Shown here one piece after another: positions 1 to 7,119 of a stretch of 51,448 bases of DNA. Source of the DNA: a virus. Position 1 is the stretch's first letter; every line of letters starts with the position of its first letter. The notes below the pieces were generated by a model that was given only the letters and a program-made list of their open reading frames with translations, had not been told where the DNA came from and did not search any database. Both the position numbers and the translations under genes were made by a program. Location of the stretch: positions 1 through 51,448 of IMG/VR virus record IMGVR_UViG_3300012923_000003, one strand, 5' to 3'.

Positions 1-123
1 GAGACTGTAACCGAAACTCCAACCCGTATTGATCCTCATCAATATGAGATCGGTGCGGCAATGGAAGCCAACGCTAAGGAAGTGGCTTCTAAGGCTGACT
101 GGCTGTCGGTAACCATCAATACC
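1..123. repeat. Terminal redundancy, left copy
   Basis: Bases 1-123 are identical to 51326-51448, and the reading frame of the first gene runs through the join without a break. This is what an assembler leaves at the ends of a circular or circularly permuted contig. It gives a unit genome of 51,325 bp. A genuine short direct terminal repeat of exactly this size is less likely, because the repeat ends inside a coding sequence. Confidence 0.95.
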
Positions 124-1128
124 ATTGCTAAGGCAAAGCAAGATTATGAAGGCGGACCCTTTCAAGTCATGTTCAAGGTAATGGAAAAGATGAGTGCCGA
201 GCAGATCGATGCTTTGCCTGATCCCGACGCAGAGACCGGCAACAATCCCGGCCTGTACAAGATCAGGATTGTTGGTGCCAAGGGTAAACCAGTGGTGAAA
301 GAGCGTAAATTTTATCACGTTCTTTCGGATGCTTTGCCGGGCAACATCGGTAAGCAACAGCGTATAGACATGCTTGAGTTGAGCATGAAAGACCCTGTTC
401 AATTCAATATCTCTAGTGTCCCTCAAGACATCAAGGACATGGATAAAGATCGGCGTTCGGCTGAGATATCGAAACTTAGTGGCGAGTTATCAACATCGCG
501 GACCAATGTACTGGCAGCGTTTGAATTGCTATTCCATATCCGTGCTGTCAACGCTTTGCCCGGTGCGACTGCTAATGTGATGTATGCATTGGACGCACAA
601 GGCAAAGAATTAGACGGTGAGGATGGCCGAGATACGGTAGTGGAAAACACTCGGACACCTATCACAGTCACCACAACAATCGATGGTCGAAAGGGCAAGG
701 ATACTACACAACTTAGTATCTCTTCCTTTAAGAAGCTTCGACCGGCTGTCGCACTGGAAAAAGGTGGCACTTATCAGGCGTTGATTGATAGTGCCCCGAC
801 AGTGAAACGTGGCACCAAAGGTGAAGGTATTGATCAGACTGGCGGCACTAAGCCGGAGCTGATCAATACTAAGGACACTCTGTTCGCTCGCTTACTTGAT
901 ATCCATGATTACTTGGATGAAATCACAACCGATAGCAAAGCAACTATCGTTGCGTCAATCATCCAAGACCTGAGCCGAAAGGAAGGTAGCGAAGATAATC
1001 TCGTCACCTTCACTGAGGTACGCAACATGCTAACGGATATCTTGAACAAGGTGTTCAAAGCAAGCGATCGATACATCGCTACCAAGGCAAAGCAGAAGGC
1101 TGCCGAAGCAGCCGAAGCAGCAGCCTAG
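1..1128 (+). CDS. Early protein of unknown function, 385 aa when joined to its start at 51296
   Basis: The frame is open from base 1. The true start is the ATG at 51296 near the right edge of the window, preceded by GAGAGGATT; joined, the protein is 385 aa. I do not recognise the family. It is soluble, mixed charge, with a Lys/Asp-rich middle (residues about 130-170) and an Ala/Glu/Lys-rich C-terminal tail (AAEAAEAAA). No membrane segment or catalytic motif is evident. It is the first large gene of the rightward arm, lying behind the strong promoter at 51150 and a long hairpin-containing leader, so it is probably made early and in quantity. That would suit a host-takeover or DNA-binding role, but this is inference from position only. 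Confidence 0.85.
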   Translation, partial: ETVTETPTRIDPHQYEIGAAMEANAKEVASKADWLSVTINTIAKAKQDYEGGPFQVMFKVMEKMSAEQIDALPDPDAETGNNPGLYKIRIVGAKGKPVVKERKFYHVLSDALPGNIGKQQRIDMLELSMKDPVQFNISSVPQDIKDMDKDRRSAEISKLSGELSTSRTNVLAAFELLFHIRAVNALPGATANVMYALDAQGKELDGEDGRDTVVENTRTPITVTTTIDGRKGKDTTQLSISSFKKLRPAVALEKGGTYQALIDSAPTVKRGTKGEGIDQTGGTKPELINTKDTLFARLLDIHDYLDEITTDSKATIVASIIQDLSRKEGSEDNLVTFTEVRNMLTDILNKVFKASDRYIATKAKQKAAEAAEAAA

Positions 1129-1130
1129 GA

Positions 1131-1174
1131 TTGCAAGCTGTTGCTCCATCGCAAGGTGGGGCAGCAACGTGCAA
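1131..1174 (+). promoter_or_regulatory. Intergenic hairpin leader before the 83-aa gene
   Basis: The gap holds an imperfect hairpin: GTTGCT pairs with AGCAAC, extended by CC/GG with a small bulge and by an outer TTGCA/TGCAA pair. It ends 25 bases before the next ATG and has no T-run, so it is more likely an mRNA-stability or translation element than a terminator. Confidence 0.45.
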
Positions 1175-1198
1175 TACCGCACGATAAGGGGAACCAAG

Positions 1199-1450
1199 AT
1201 GAAAGTTATACCCTTCAAAATCAAGACTGGACGCCGCGCATATCGTAATCGACGCGAGGTACAAACGGGAGAGACCTGCTACGCAGTGCAAGACGAAACG
1301 ACTGGCCTGTATTTTGTCTGGGCGTATACCAATGAAGCATTTGCCCAACGAATGACAAGCCGGTTGAGTATCGGAGATGAAACAGATCGCGCCTGCAATT
1401 GGCGACGTGACGTACAAGACACCATGGTATCAAGTCGAGATATAATCTAG
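1199..1450 (+). CDS. Small early protein, 83 aa, unknown
   Basis: I chose the ATG at 1199 because it sits seven bases behind a clear AAGGGG ribosome site; an upstream GTG at 1169 in the same frame lacks one. The protein is basic at the N-terminus (KIKTGRRAYRNRR) and acidic later. No family is recognised. Two downstream genes (1794, 2169) use a nearly identical AAGGGGAATACC leader, so these three small genes share a translation-initiation style. A terminator follows at 1470. Confidence 0.75.
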   Translation: MKVIPFKIKTGRRAYRNRREVQTGETCYAVQDETTGLYFVWAYTNEAFAQRMTSRLSIGDETDRACNWRRDVQDTMVSSRDII

Positions 1451-1469
1451 AGTGTTACCTAATAGACAC

Positions 1470-1501
1470 ACCCTGTGGCAGAAATGTCACAGGGTTTTTT
1501 A
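1470..1501 (+). terminator. Rho-independent terminator
   Basis: An 8-bp perfect stem (ACCCTGTG / CACAGGGT) with a 10-base loop is followed by a run of T. It closes the first early transcript. Confidence 0.9.
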
Positions 1502-1529
1502 TTGTCTCATTCCGTTCTATCTATGTCCG

Positions 1530-1578
1530 ATCAGGTGTTGCTGATCTACATCAGGTGTTGCATATCTGCCACACCTGA
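1530..1578. promoter_or_regulatory. Operator-like repeats, CAGGTGTTGC family
   Basis: ATCAGGTGTTGC occurs at 1530-1541 and again at 1550-1561, exactly 20 bp apart (two helical turns). An inverted variant CACACCTGA follows at 1570-1578. The same core recurs as palindromes at 1679 and 50814. Spacing by two turns on one face of the helix is typical of cooperative regulator sites. The 1502-1715 stretch holds no gene. Confidence 0.6.
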
Positions 1579-1595
1579 GAAAAGTGATAGGTTTT
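1578..1595 (+). repeat. 18-bp dispersed repeat, copy 1
   Basis: AGAAAAGTGATAGGTTTT is found here and, identically, at 3634-3651. A 14-bp core (AAAAGTGATAGGTT) is also at 19980-19993. Function unknown; candidate protein-binding site. Confidence 0.6.
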
Positions 1596-1678
1596 CAGCA
1601 GCACGCGCGTGTGTTATAGGTTTAATCATATGTTTATGTAGATGAATACAGCAGTATATTAGAAGTGGATGTCAACTT

Positions 1679-1698
1679 GTGTTGCTGATATGCAACAC
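1679..1698. promoter_or_regulatory. Perfect palindrome GTGTTGC-N6-GCAACAC, operator candidate
   Basis: Seven-base perfect arms flank a six-base centre, 18 bp upstream of the -35 box at 1716. The arms match the core of the direct repeats at 1530 and 1550. Confidence 0.6.
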
Positions 1699-1715
1699 TA
1701 AGCCATTTAGCTACT

Positions 1716-1744
1716 TTGACTTAACCCCATAGCCATGGTAGACT
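1716..1744 (+). promoter_or_regulatory. Sigma70-type promoter, rightward
   Basis: TTGACT, 17 bp, TAGACT. The spacer (TAACCCCATAGCCATGG) resembles the spacers of the promoters at 3870 and 51150, so this is a family of phage promoters. The predicted start near 1751 gives a roughly 40-base leader for the gene at 1794. Confidence 0.8.
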
Positions 1745-1793
1745 TAATAATGCCGAGAGAGGTTTCGGCATTGCACAGAAAGGGGAATACCAA

Positions 1794-2027
1794 ATGAGCA
1801 AATACTCCATTATCTTCCAGAGACAGGCCAACCATGTCGAGCATCGTACTAAGGGACACGTTCCCAATTGTACACCCGCTGTTGATACGTTCATCGAACG
1901 GACACCGGAAGAAATCCACGAATGGATGAGGGCGAGCACTGAACGCTACATCCATCAAATGAAGACGATGAAGTTCCGTGATTTCATCAATGCTCCATTG
2001 GAACTGGCACCACCAGTATTTAGGTAA
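1794..2027 (+). CDS. Small early protein, 77 aa, unknown
   Basis: The ATG at 1794 lies behind AAAGGGGAATACCAA. The product has a helical C-terminal half (EEIHEWMRASTERYIHQM) and no recognised motif. It is the first gene behind the 1716 promoter and its operator-like repeats, so its expression is probably regulated. It may be the regulator itself or a host-takeover factor, but nothing in the sequence proves either. Confidence 0.7.
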   Translation: MSKYSIIFQRQANHVEHRTKGHVPNCTPAVDTFIERTPEEIHEWMRASTERYIHQMKTMKFRDFINAPLELAPPVFR

Positions 2028-2168
2028 TGCGAGGCACCACGGCTGTTTTCATGTAAGTGAAAACAAGCCTTACCTCGGCCTAGGCTGCGCTGGCCCAAAC
2101 GAGCGAAGGGACCTAGGGTATGTCCGCATAAACTGCCCGCATCTATGTCTTGAACCAAGGGGAATACC
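2028..2168 (+). other. Structured intergenic region
   Basis: No credible gene is seen. It contains a perfect 7-bp hairpin (GTTTTCA / TGAAAAC, 2045-2064), two CCTAGG palindromes and GGCC-rich segments that can pair with each other. It may be a long 5' UTR or a small RNA in front of the gene at 2169. Confidence 0.4.
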
Positions 2169-2432
2169 ATGAAGATACTTAAGATCACGGCCAATCAAGG
2201 CTACACTGTAAATGGTGTCAGAGTATACCATCAATTCAGTGATACTAAGAACGGCTTTTATCACCGTTTAGCAGCCAATGGAGTGGCTGCGGACTGGGAG
2301 GCGTATGAGTATATTGCTACTTATACGTTAGGCAAGCGTATCTTCGCTGCTACTACTGACTACTATGCTAATATACTGCCACGTGTATTCGAAATCACGA
2401 GAGGAACAGCCGATGTCGCAGATAGAATATAA
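2169..2432 (+). CDS. Small early protein, 87 aa, unknown
   Basis: The ATG at 2169 follows AAGGGGAATACC. The protein is rich in Tyr and Ala, with no membrane segment and no motif I recognise. Its 3' end overlaps the next gene by 20 bases, which suggests coupled translation in a chain of small genes reaching to 3873. Confidence 0.7.
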   Translation: MKILKITANQGYTVNGVRVYHQFSDTKNGFYHRLAANGVAADWEAYEYIATYTLGKRIFAATTDYYANILPRVFEITRGTADVADRI

Positions 2433-2592
2433 AATCATCCTTCCCACAAGTCTCCATGATCATCGAAGTGGAGTCTATACAAGTATGGACGATGTAATGG
2501 CAGTCGTCTTAGATCTAGTAGAGGACGACGGCGTCACATCTTTCATCATCTGGAAAGCAGTCATAGGTGAAGGGGAGGTGGACGGTGCCTAA
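2413..2592 (+). CDS. Small early protein, 59 aa, unknown
   Basis: The start is the ATG at 2413 behind GAGAGGAAC. The frame is open farther upstream, but those codons lie inside the previous gene. The product is acidic (DDVMAVVLDLVEDDGV) and may fold as a small alpha/beta domain. No family recognised. Its end overlaps the start of the gene at 2585. Confidence 0.6.
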   Translation: MSQIEYKIILPTSLHDHRSGVYTSMDDVMAVVLDLVEDDGVTSFIIWKAVIGEGEVDGA

Positions 2593-2752
2593 GTTCGCTA
2601 TCCTCGTGACCCACAACGAGTTTCTGTGGTGGAGTTATACATTGGTTATTGATCATAAGCCTGTGATCAATGAACAGAAGTATGCTACCCCATTGGCAGC
2701 ATTCAACGCAGCACTTAATGATGCAAACAAGAGAGGACTATACAATGGTTGA
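2585..2752 (+). CDS. Small early protein, 55 aa, unknown
   Basis: A GTG start at 2585 sits six bases behind GGGGAGG and overlaps the previous stop codon. It begins MPKFAILVTHNEF and is aromatic-rich. The end overlaps the following ATG at 2745. An in-frame GTG at 2567 is possible but lies upstream of the ribosome site. Confidence 0.55.
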   Translation: MPKFAILVTHNEFLWWSYTLVIDHKPVINEQKYATPLAAFNAALNDANKRGLYNG

Positions 2753-3086
2753 TACCATCAAATGGAAACATGGCATACTCGGTACCTATAGATATCTCGA
2801 AGGTGCGTATTTATCCGGGCCAATGAGTCACAAGGAAGTCTATCTCCTAGGCTTTGCGCGACCTCATTTTCCTGTACCTGCAATTCAAGTCAAGTGTTTC
2901 TTTCATCCTGAATATATTAACGTTGTTAGGTACAATGGTAATCAAGGGATATATGGTCCTGGATATGAGACTATTCATGAATGGCCAACACGATATCTCT
3001 GTATCTCTACTAAAGAGTTACACTGTCAAACACTAGGATATGCACAATGTGAATACTGTGCATGGCGTGAACGAGGGAATAAATGA
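2745..3086 (+). CDS. Early protein with C-terminal cysteine cluster, 113 aa, unknown
   Basis: The ATG at 2745 is behind AGAGGA, overlaps the previous stop, and ends overlapping the NYN gene by four bases (ATGA). The C-terminal 25 residues hold a cluster of Cys and His (LHCQTLGYAQCEYCAW) that could bind a metal ion. Family unknown. Confidence 0.65.
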   Translation: MVDTIKWKHGILGTYRYLEGAYLSGPMSHKEVYLLGFARPHFPVPAIQVKCFFHPEYINVVRYNGNQGIYGPGYETIHEWPTRYLCISTKELHCQTLGYAQCEYCAWRERGNK

Positions 3087-3643
3087 AACGTATCGGTATC
3101 TTTATCGACGGGTCTAACCTATACATGAGTACTAAGGCATTGAGCTTCAGAGTAGACTTCACTAAGTTACTTAACTACTACAAGCAACAAGGTGATGTAG
3201 CCCATGCCTTCTACTTCACTGCTCTACCACCAAAAGAAGTTCAATCACCTTTACGTAAGATGATTGATTACGTGGATTACAATGGCTGGACTGTAATCCA
3301 GAAAGAAACCAAGAAATATGTTGATCTTGAGGGAACAGAGAAACTCAAGGGCAATATGGATGTGGAGATAGCGGTACATGTTGCTGAAACTGCACCGTTC
3401 ATCACTAACTTAATCTTATTCTCTGGGGATGGAGACTTCCGTGTACTACTGGAATCTATTCAGCGAAGGCATGGTATACATTGTACTGTTATCTCCGCTC
3501 GGAGTTTGGTGGCTGATGGACTACGTCGACAGGCGAATGAATTCATAGACTTAGCCACACTCAAGGATGCGTTCAACCATGAGCCCGAGCAGGAATCTGT
3601 GCGCCCCAAGCGCAAAAGATTCTTGTTTGGCCCAGAAAAGTGA
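3083..3643 (+). CDS. NYN-domain (LabA/DUF88-like) ribonuclease, 186 aa
   Basis: This matches the NYN family of PIN-like, metal-dependent ribonucleases. FIDGSN (residues 7-12) gives the first acidic residue, Asp9. NMDVEIAVH (91-99) gives Asp93. SGDGDF (114-119) gives the last pair, Asp116 and Asp118. All expected acidic residues are present and the length is normal for a stand-alone NYN protein, so activity is likely. The C-terminal tail (RPKRKRFLFG) is basic, as if to hold RNA. The ATG overlaps the preceding stop (ATGA), so it is co-translated with the early chain. In a phage it could degrade host mRNA or tRNA, or process phage RNA; the target is inference. Confidence 0.88.
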   Translation: MKRIGIFIDGSNLYMSTKALSFRVDFTKLLNYYKQQGDVAHAFYFTALPPKEVQSPLRKMIDYVDYNGWTVIQKETKKYVDLEGTEKLKGNMDVEIAVHVAETAPFITNLILFSGDGDFRVLLESIQRRHGIHCTVISARSLVADGLRRQANEFIDLATLKDAFNHEPEQESVRPKRKRFLFGPEK

Positions 3644-3651
3644 TAGGTTTT
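3634..3651 (+). repeat. 18-bp dispersed repeat, copy 2
   Basis: AGAAAAGTGATAGGTTTT, identical to 1578-1595. Here it covers the last codons and stop of the NYN gene and lies just before the ATG at 3658. Confidence 0.6.
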
Positions 3652-3657
3652 GCCGCC

Positions 3658-3873
3658 ATGCCATACGTAATCAGACCACGCCATGTAAGTCAGAGAGCTT
3701 ATAATGCACTGTACCGTGCATTATTCAATGGCCTCTTACCCAAGGATCATCATAATTGTGATGGTGTAGACATCGAAGATCAGGAAGCGCTTAACGAAGC
3801 GATGAATGATCTCTACAAAGCTAAGATAGCAAGACATCTACTTAAGACGGGTTATCCACTTAAGCCACGTTGA
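3658..3873 (+). CDS. Small early protein, 71 aa, unknown
   Basis: I chose the ATG at 3658. An in-frame GTG at 3640 overlaps the NYN stop (GTGA) and would add six residues; coupling favours it, the 18-bp repeat there argues against it. The product is basic and helical (QRAYNALYRALFNG, ending LLKTGYPLKPR). No family recognised. Its stop codon lies inside the -35 box of the next promoter. Confidence 0.6.
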   Translation: MPYVIRPRHVSQRAYNALYRALFNGLLPKDHHNCDGVDIEDQEALNEAMNDLYKAKIARHLLKTGYPLKPR

Positions 3874-3898
3874 CTTAACTCACTGGCCATGTTAGACT
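3870..3898 (+). promoter_or_regulatory. Sigma70-type promoter, rightward
   Basis: TTGACT, 17 bp, TAGACT, with the same boxes as at 1716. The flanking TTAAC and GCCATG are also shared. It drives the gene at 3924. Confidence 0.8.
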
Positions 3899-3923
3899 TT
3901 AGATAATGAGAAGGGGAAAGGAT

Positions 3924-4403
3924 ATGGCAAATCGAACCATGCAACAGAAGGCTTTGAAGTTGCGTAAGCAGCGACGAGCCATGCCAAAGGAACTGATGCG
4001 AAGCGGCATCATTCCCAATCGCGGAGTGTTAGGAGAATACAAAGAACGTGCCAAAGGTCTCGGTATAAGTGAAGATGAAGTCAATCTGCTAATCAAGACC
4101 TTCTACAAACGCGATCCTATACCTAGTATCCCTGCCGGAGAAAGCAAGGAAATCAAGGCTCTATTGAAAGAGTTGAAAGAACGTATACCAGAGCAACATT
4201 TCTTCTCTGTGCTAGATAATTGTTGGCACAAGACTATTTGCTTCTACAATGCGCAGAAGACTTGCTTCGTAATGGCGCATACTGACCTGCGTAAGCTGAT
4301 TACTCGACGATCCATCGAATATAATAGCAAGGATAGAATTATGCAGGCATATTATTCAGGTAAGATTATCTGGATATCCTGCCAATCCATCAAGTCAGGT
4401 TAA
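3924..4403 (+). CDS. Basic early protein, 159 aa, unknown
   Basis: The ATG at 3924 follows a strong AAGGGGAAAGG. The N-terminal 60 residues are very basic (LRKQRRAMPKEL), compatible with nucleic-acid binding. The C-terminal half contains Cys and aromatic residues (DNCWHKTICFYNAQKTCF). No known domain is recognised. It has its own promoter and a strong terminator after it, so it is a single-gene unit. Confidence 0.75.
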   Translation: MANRTMQQKALKLRKQRRAMPKELMRSGIIPNRGVLGEYKERAKGLGISEDEVNLLIKTFYKRDPIPSIPAGESKEIKALLKELKERIPEQHFFSVLDNCWHKTICFYNAQKTCFVMAHTDLRKLITRRSIEYNSKDRIMQAYYSGKIIWISCQSIKSG

Positions 4404-4455
4404 TAGCCCCTCCCTGACTTGGTCCGCCGACAGTCGCCGCACGGCTGTTGGTCTT

Positions 4456-4524
4456 AACCCCATCGTAGCCAGCTCCGTTCATCGCTCCCCTCGATGAACT
4501 GCCTCTGGTTACGGTGGGGTTTTT
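4456..4524 (+). terminator. Large compound terminator
   Basis: An outer stem pairs AACCCCA with the GTGGGGTT side and is followed by a T-run. Inside are CCAG/CTGG and a perfect 8-bp hairpin (GTTCATCG / CGATGAAC). It ends the transcript of the 159-aa gene. Confidence 0.8.
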
Positions 4525-4564
4525 CCGTTGCTAATCCAAATCATTACGAGAGAAGGAGAATGAT

Positions 4565-5110
4565 GTGGATACTGTAACAAGATGGATTATCGACTACTTC
4601 GAATTGTTGATAATCCTTGCACTGCTCGTGTCGCTGTGCGGAATAGCGATGGGTGTAAGGTACATTTGGTTAGGCTGGTTCCGTGATCCTCTCGTCAAAT
4701 TGTATAACAGGATTATTCGTAATCCTATTACACGTTTAATGGGACCATTGCGTGCCAGATTATCCAAACGTGCTGCGAACACGTCGAGGGACAAGATGGC
4801 CAAGTGGAGAAAGGGACACTTAGCAAACGCATTCTACGAAACTATCCACCGTGAGATCGAGGCCGGTAGGCAATCGAAACAACAGGGCAAGCGTTTGCAG
4901 TCGGAGCTAGCCAAATTCTTCGGGCTGTCTGACTTGGCCCGTATCAAGACTCACGAGGATGCCATCAAGCATCGATTGATGCTGAACAAAGAGTATGAGA
5001 TTGGTCCTAAGGGACCGATTCCCGGCGGCAAACCAGGGGAAGATATTGTCCCTGTTTATAAGTTCGAGGGCTTGGGTTCTAAGTTCTTGAATAAGAAGGG
5101 AGCTGCCTAA
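4565..5110 (+). CDS. Membrane-anchored protein, 181 aa, unknown
   Basis: The GTG at 4565 follows AAGGAGAATGAT; the ATG overlapping it in another frame ends after four codons. Residues about 13-40 form a hydrophobic segment (LLIILALLVSLCGIAMGV) followed by a very basic stretch (RARLSKRAAN), which predicts one transmembrane helix with a large cytoplasmic domain. The rest is charged and helical. Function unknown; early membrane proteins in phages often act in superinfection exclusion or in host membrane takeover. The stop overlaps the next ATG by one base (TAATG). Confidence 0.75.
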   Translation: MDTVTRWIIDYFELLIILALLVSLCGIAMGVRYIWLGWFRDPLVKLYNRIIRNPITRLMGPLRARLSKRAANTSRDKMAKWRKGHLANAFYETIHREIEAGRQSKQQGKRLQSELAKFFGLSDLARIKTHEDAIKHRLMLNKEYEIGPKGPIPGGKPGEDIVPVYKFEGLGSKFLNKKGAA

Positions 5111-5364
5111 TGCACAAGCGTAAACGGTGCTGGTTCTGTGCCCAAGAAAATGTCCGTAGGACATTCAAGAACCGAACTGCAATGCGAAACCACATCTTCC
5201 AGAGCCATCCGGATGAAGCGGCTATCCGCATTGCCTCGTTCAAACGTGTTGGTGAACGAGGTGTTCCCAATGTAGTGCACTACGGTGCACGTATGCGCAA
5301 GAAACTTGGACTTGAATACAACAAGGCCGGGCATCTGCGTTCTACTCTGGAGCCAGCAGCATGA
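5110..5364 (+). CDS. C2H2-type zinc-finger protein, 84 aa
   Basis: CWFC (residues 6-9) and HIFQSH (about 29-34) form a CxxC...HxxxxH zinc-binding pattern with the spacing of a C2H2 finger. The remainder is basic (RMRKKLGLEY), consistent with nucleic-acid binding. It overlaps the preceding stop by one base and the following ATG by four (ATGA). Small C2H2-like phage proteins can act as transcription factors; the target here is unknown. Confidence 0.75.
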   Translation: MHKRKRCWFCAQENVRRTFKNRTAMRNHIFQSHPDEAAIRIASFKRVGERGVPNVVHYGARMRKKLGLEYNKAGHLRSTLEPAA

Positions 5365-5534
5365 ATTGGATTTCCGAGAAGTCCAAGCTCGCCAAACAAC
5401 GTCATGCTCACTATCGGTCGGCAAAGCGTGATGCTGAACTACAACGTCGGCGCCATCCTAAACCAGTCTCTAAGGATGGGTCTATCTTAACACCAAAGAG
5501 ACTAGCTGAGAAGAAGAGAGAGAGCAATGATTAA
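5361..5534 (+). CDS. Very basic small protein, 57 aa
   Basis: This short frame starts at an ATG that overlaps the zinc-finger stop (ATGA) and ends eight bases inside the next gene. Nearly a third of the residues are Lys or Arg (ELQRRRHPKP, RLAEKKRE), suggesting RNA or DNA binding. Its position between two coupled genes supports it despite its size. Family unknown. Confidence 0.6.
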   Translation: MNWISEKSKLAKQRHAHYRSAKRDAELQRRRHPKPVSKDGSILTPKRLAEKKRESND

Positions 5535-7020
5535 CCAACCACAGACCATCATCCACGCCAAGGCGGGACACCAAGTTCCCAAGGAATTGTGGGAGACTGC
5601 ATTACGCAAGTGTCCTACGGTATCTGGTTATGCCATCCGTGACACTCACGATGACAAGACCACTCTCGAAACTGAGCACTATACTCAGGCAGTCACCGTT
5701 GACAATATGTCGACACTGGAAGGGCAGGCCAAGGAATATGAACGAGTTTACTATCTAGCCAATCTTCCTGGCACTCATACTAAAGATGATGTGCAACCAT
5801 TTGTACTGACCATCATGGAAGATGAGCAGGACACTATCGGCATCGATATACTTTCCTTCTTTCTGGAAGGAGACTTCCCCAAATACTCTGATCCCAAATC
5901 AGGACACACTGACGAATACAATTTCGCCTATGAAATTGTTATCCCTACCTTGCAGGACATGTTCATGGCCGCCGGTCAAGACATCGCCCTGTTCACTGCT
6001 GCTCTGCACAAGCCATTGTTCGAGAAGAATTTGATGGCTCATGTCAACCATCGCGCGGCATTCGTGTTTCTTCCTCTACAGGGCGATCCGATTAAATTCG
6101 GTACCAATGAGCTGGGTCTCGGCGCTGACTGGGGTAGCTGCTCACAGCATTTAGACTTTGCCAAGGTGGAAAAACCTATTATCGCGGCAGTCGCAAAGGC
6201 GGCGGGGAAATTCAATCCATTTAAGAAGGCAGAGCCGGCATTGCCTGGAGGGGTTTACCATACTCCTGAAAAGAAGCCAGTCGAGGATCCAAAACCTGAT
6301 ACAGCAATCAACGCCGGCAAAAAGCTGATCAAACTTCCATCAAAACTGGATAAGTCTGGCAGGAACCGATGGCTACGTCTATTCAATGGTGGTGATCTGC
6401 CAAAAGATCATGATCATCGAGATTTCCAGGGTCTCTGGATTAGTCCGGAAGCTCTACCCTATGCACAACGCGATGTTGCTACATTGGCTCAGGTCGATGC
6501 TCTCGGAGCCGAGATGCGTAAGGGTGTTAAGTCTCCCCCCAAGGATATGCGGCCACCGCCAAGTTCTGCTACGGATTATCTGCCCACATTGACTGATGCA
6601 GACATGACCGAACAGACTGGCATCTTGGCCAAGTTCGTCGACCGCGACAAGGTGCCTTCAGCTCTGGATATTCAAAAGATGGAGGCCAAATGGCCAACCT
6701 ATTCGGAGAAGATGGGCATTCCATTCGAAGGTATGTTCCGTTGGACTGACATCGAAATTCTCGAAGTCTGCGGAGGACATAAACCAGCTATGATGTTGGT
6801 CTTGGAATTCAGACGTCGGCTGATCGAGAAGTGGGACCCTGCTGGCTTCACTGCTTCGGTCAAGACTGGAACCGAGGCTGCCAAACATGTTGCAGCCAAG
6901 GAAATCCTCAAACCCGGTGAAACCAAGCAAGTTGGTAGTACTACATTCAAAGCTGCGGCTGAACCGACCACTGCGGCAGCAAAGCGGAATGCCTTGTTCG
7001 GCATCAAGAAATCAGCTTAG
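5527..7020 (+). CDS. Large middle protein, 497 aa, possibly glutamine-amidotransferase-like N-terminal domain
   Basis: Residues about 1-215 show the order of elements of a class II glutamine amidotransferase (Ntn) fold. These are a SGYAIRD strand, a DVQPFVL segment where the family has N-x-(Q/H)-P-F, then LSFFLEGDF where the family has HNG, and a late GTNELGLGADWGSCS segment where the family has a W-x-S-N turn. The N-terminal catalytic Cys is missing, so if the relation is real the domain is probably inactive or altered. Residues about 215-300 are a Pro/Lys-rich linker. The C-terminal part is unassigned. The next gene looks like a gamma-glutamylcyclotransferase; the two folds are known together in amide-bond metabolism clusters. 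The fold call is weak. Confidence 0.75.
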   Translation: MINQPQTIIHAKAGHQVPKELWETALRKCPTVSGYAIRDTHDDKTTLETEHYTQAVTVDNMSTLEGQAKEYERVYYLANLPGTHTKDDVQPFVLTIMEDEQDTIGIDILSFFLEGDFPKYSDPKSGHTDEYNFAYEIVIPTLQDMFMAAGQDIALFTAALHKPLFEKNLMAHVNHRAAFVFLPLQGDPIKFGTNELGLGADWGSCSQHLDFAKVEKPIIAAVAKAAGKFNPFKKAEPALPGGVYHTPEKKPVEDPKPDTAINAGKKLIKLPSKLDKSGRNRWLRLFNGGDLPKDHDHRDFQGLWISPEALPYAQRDVATLAQVDALGAEMRKGVKSPPKDMRPPPSSATDYLPTLTDADMTEQTGILAKFVDRDKVPSALDIQKMEAKWPTYSEKMGIPFEGMFRWTDIEILEVCGGHKPAMMLVLEFRRRLIEKWDPAGFTASVKTGTEAAKHVAAKEILKPGETKQVGSTTFKAAAEPTTAAAKRNALFGIKKSA

Positions 7021-7100
7021 TTACCCACGAACGTGGAGCGAGCGATGGGTAACTGAGGCAGGCGTGGGTTGTGTAGTCCTCCCAACATAATCCACGCCTG
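7021..7100 (+). promoter_or_regulatory. Two perfect hairpins between genes
   Basis: TTACCCA pairs with TGGGTAA (7021-7052), and CAGGCGTGG pairs with CCACGCCTG (7059-7100). There is no T-run. Probably an mRNA-processing or stability element, or a binding site; it ends just upstream of the AGGAGG of the next gene. Confidence 0.5.
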
Positions 7101-7119
7101 TTCCTAATAGGAGGAATTG

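Noticed and set aside
423-770. A minus-strand frame of 115 codons inside the 385-aa early gene
   Set aside because: Off-frame shadow of a well-supported gene, Ser-rich, without ribosome site or transcription from that strand.
1530-1561. The two ATCAGGTGTTGC repeats as the beginning of a CRISPR array
   Set aside because: Only two short units with an 8-base gap and further palindromic copies elsewhere; repeat and spacer lengths do not fit CRISPR.
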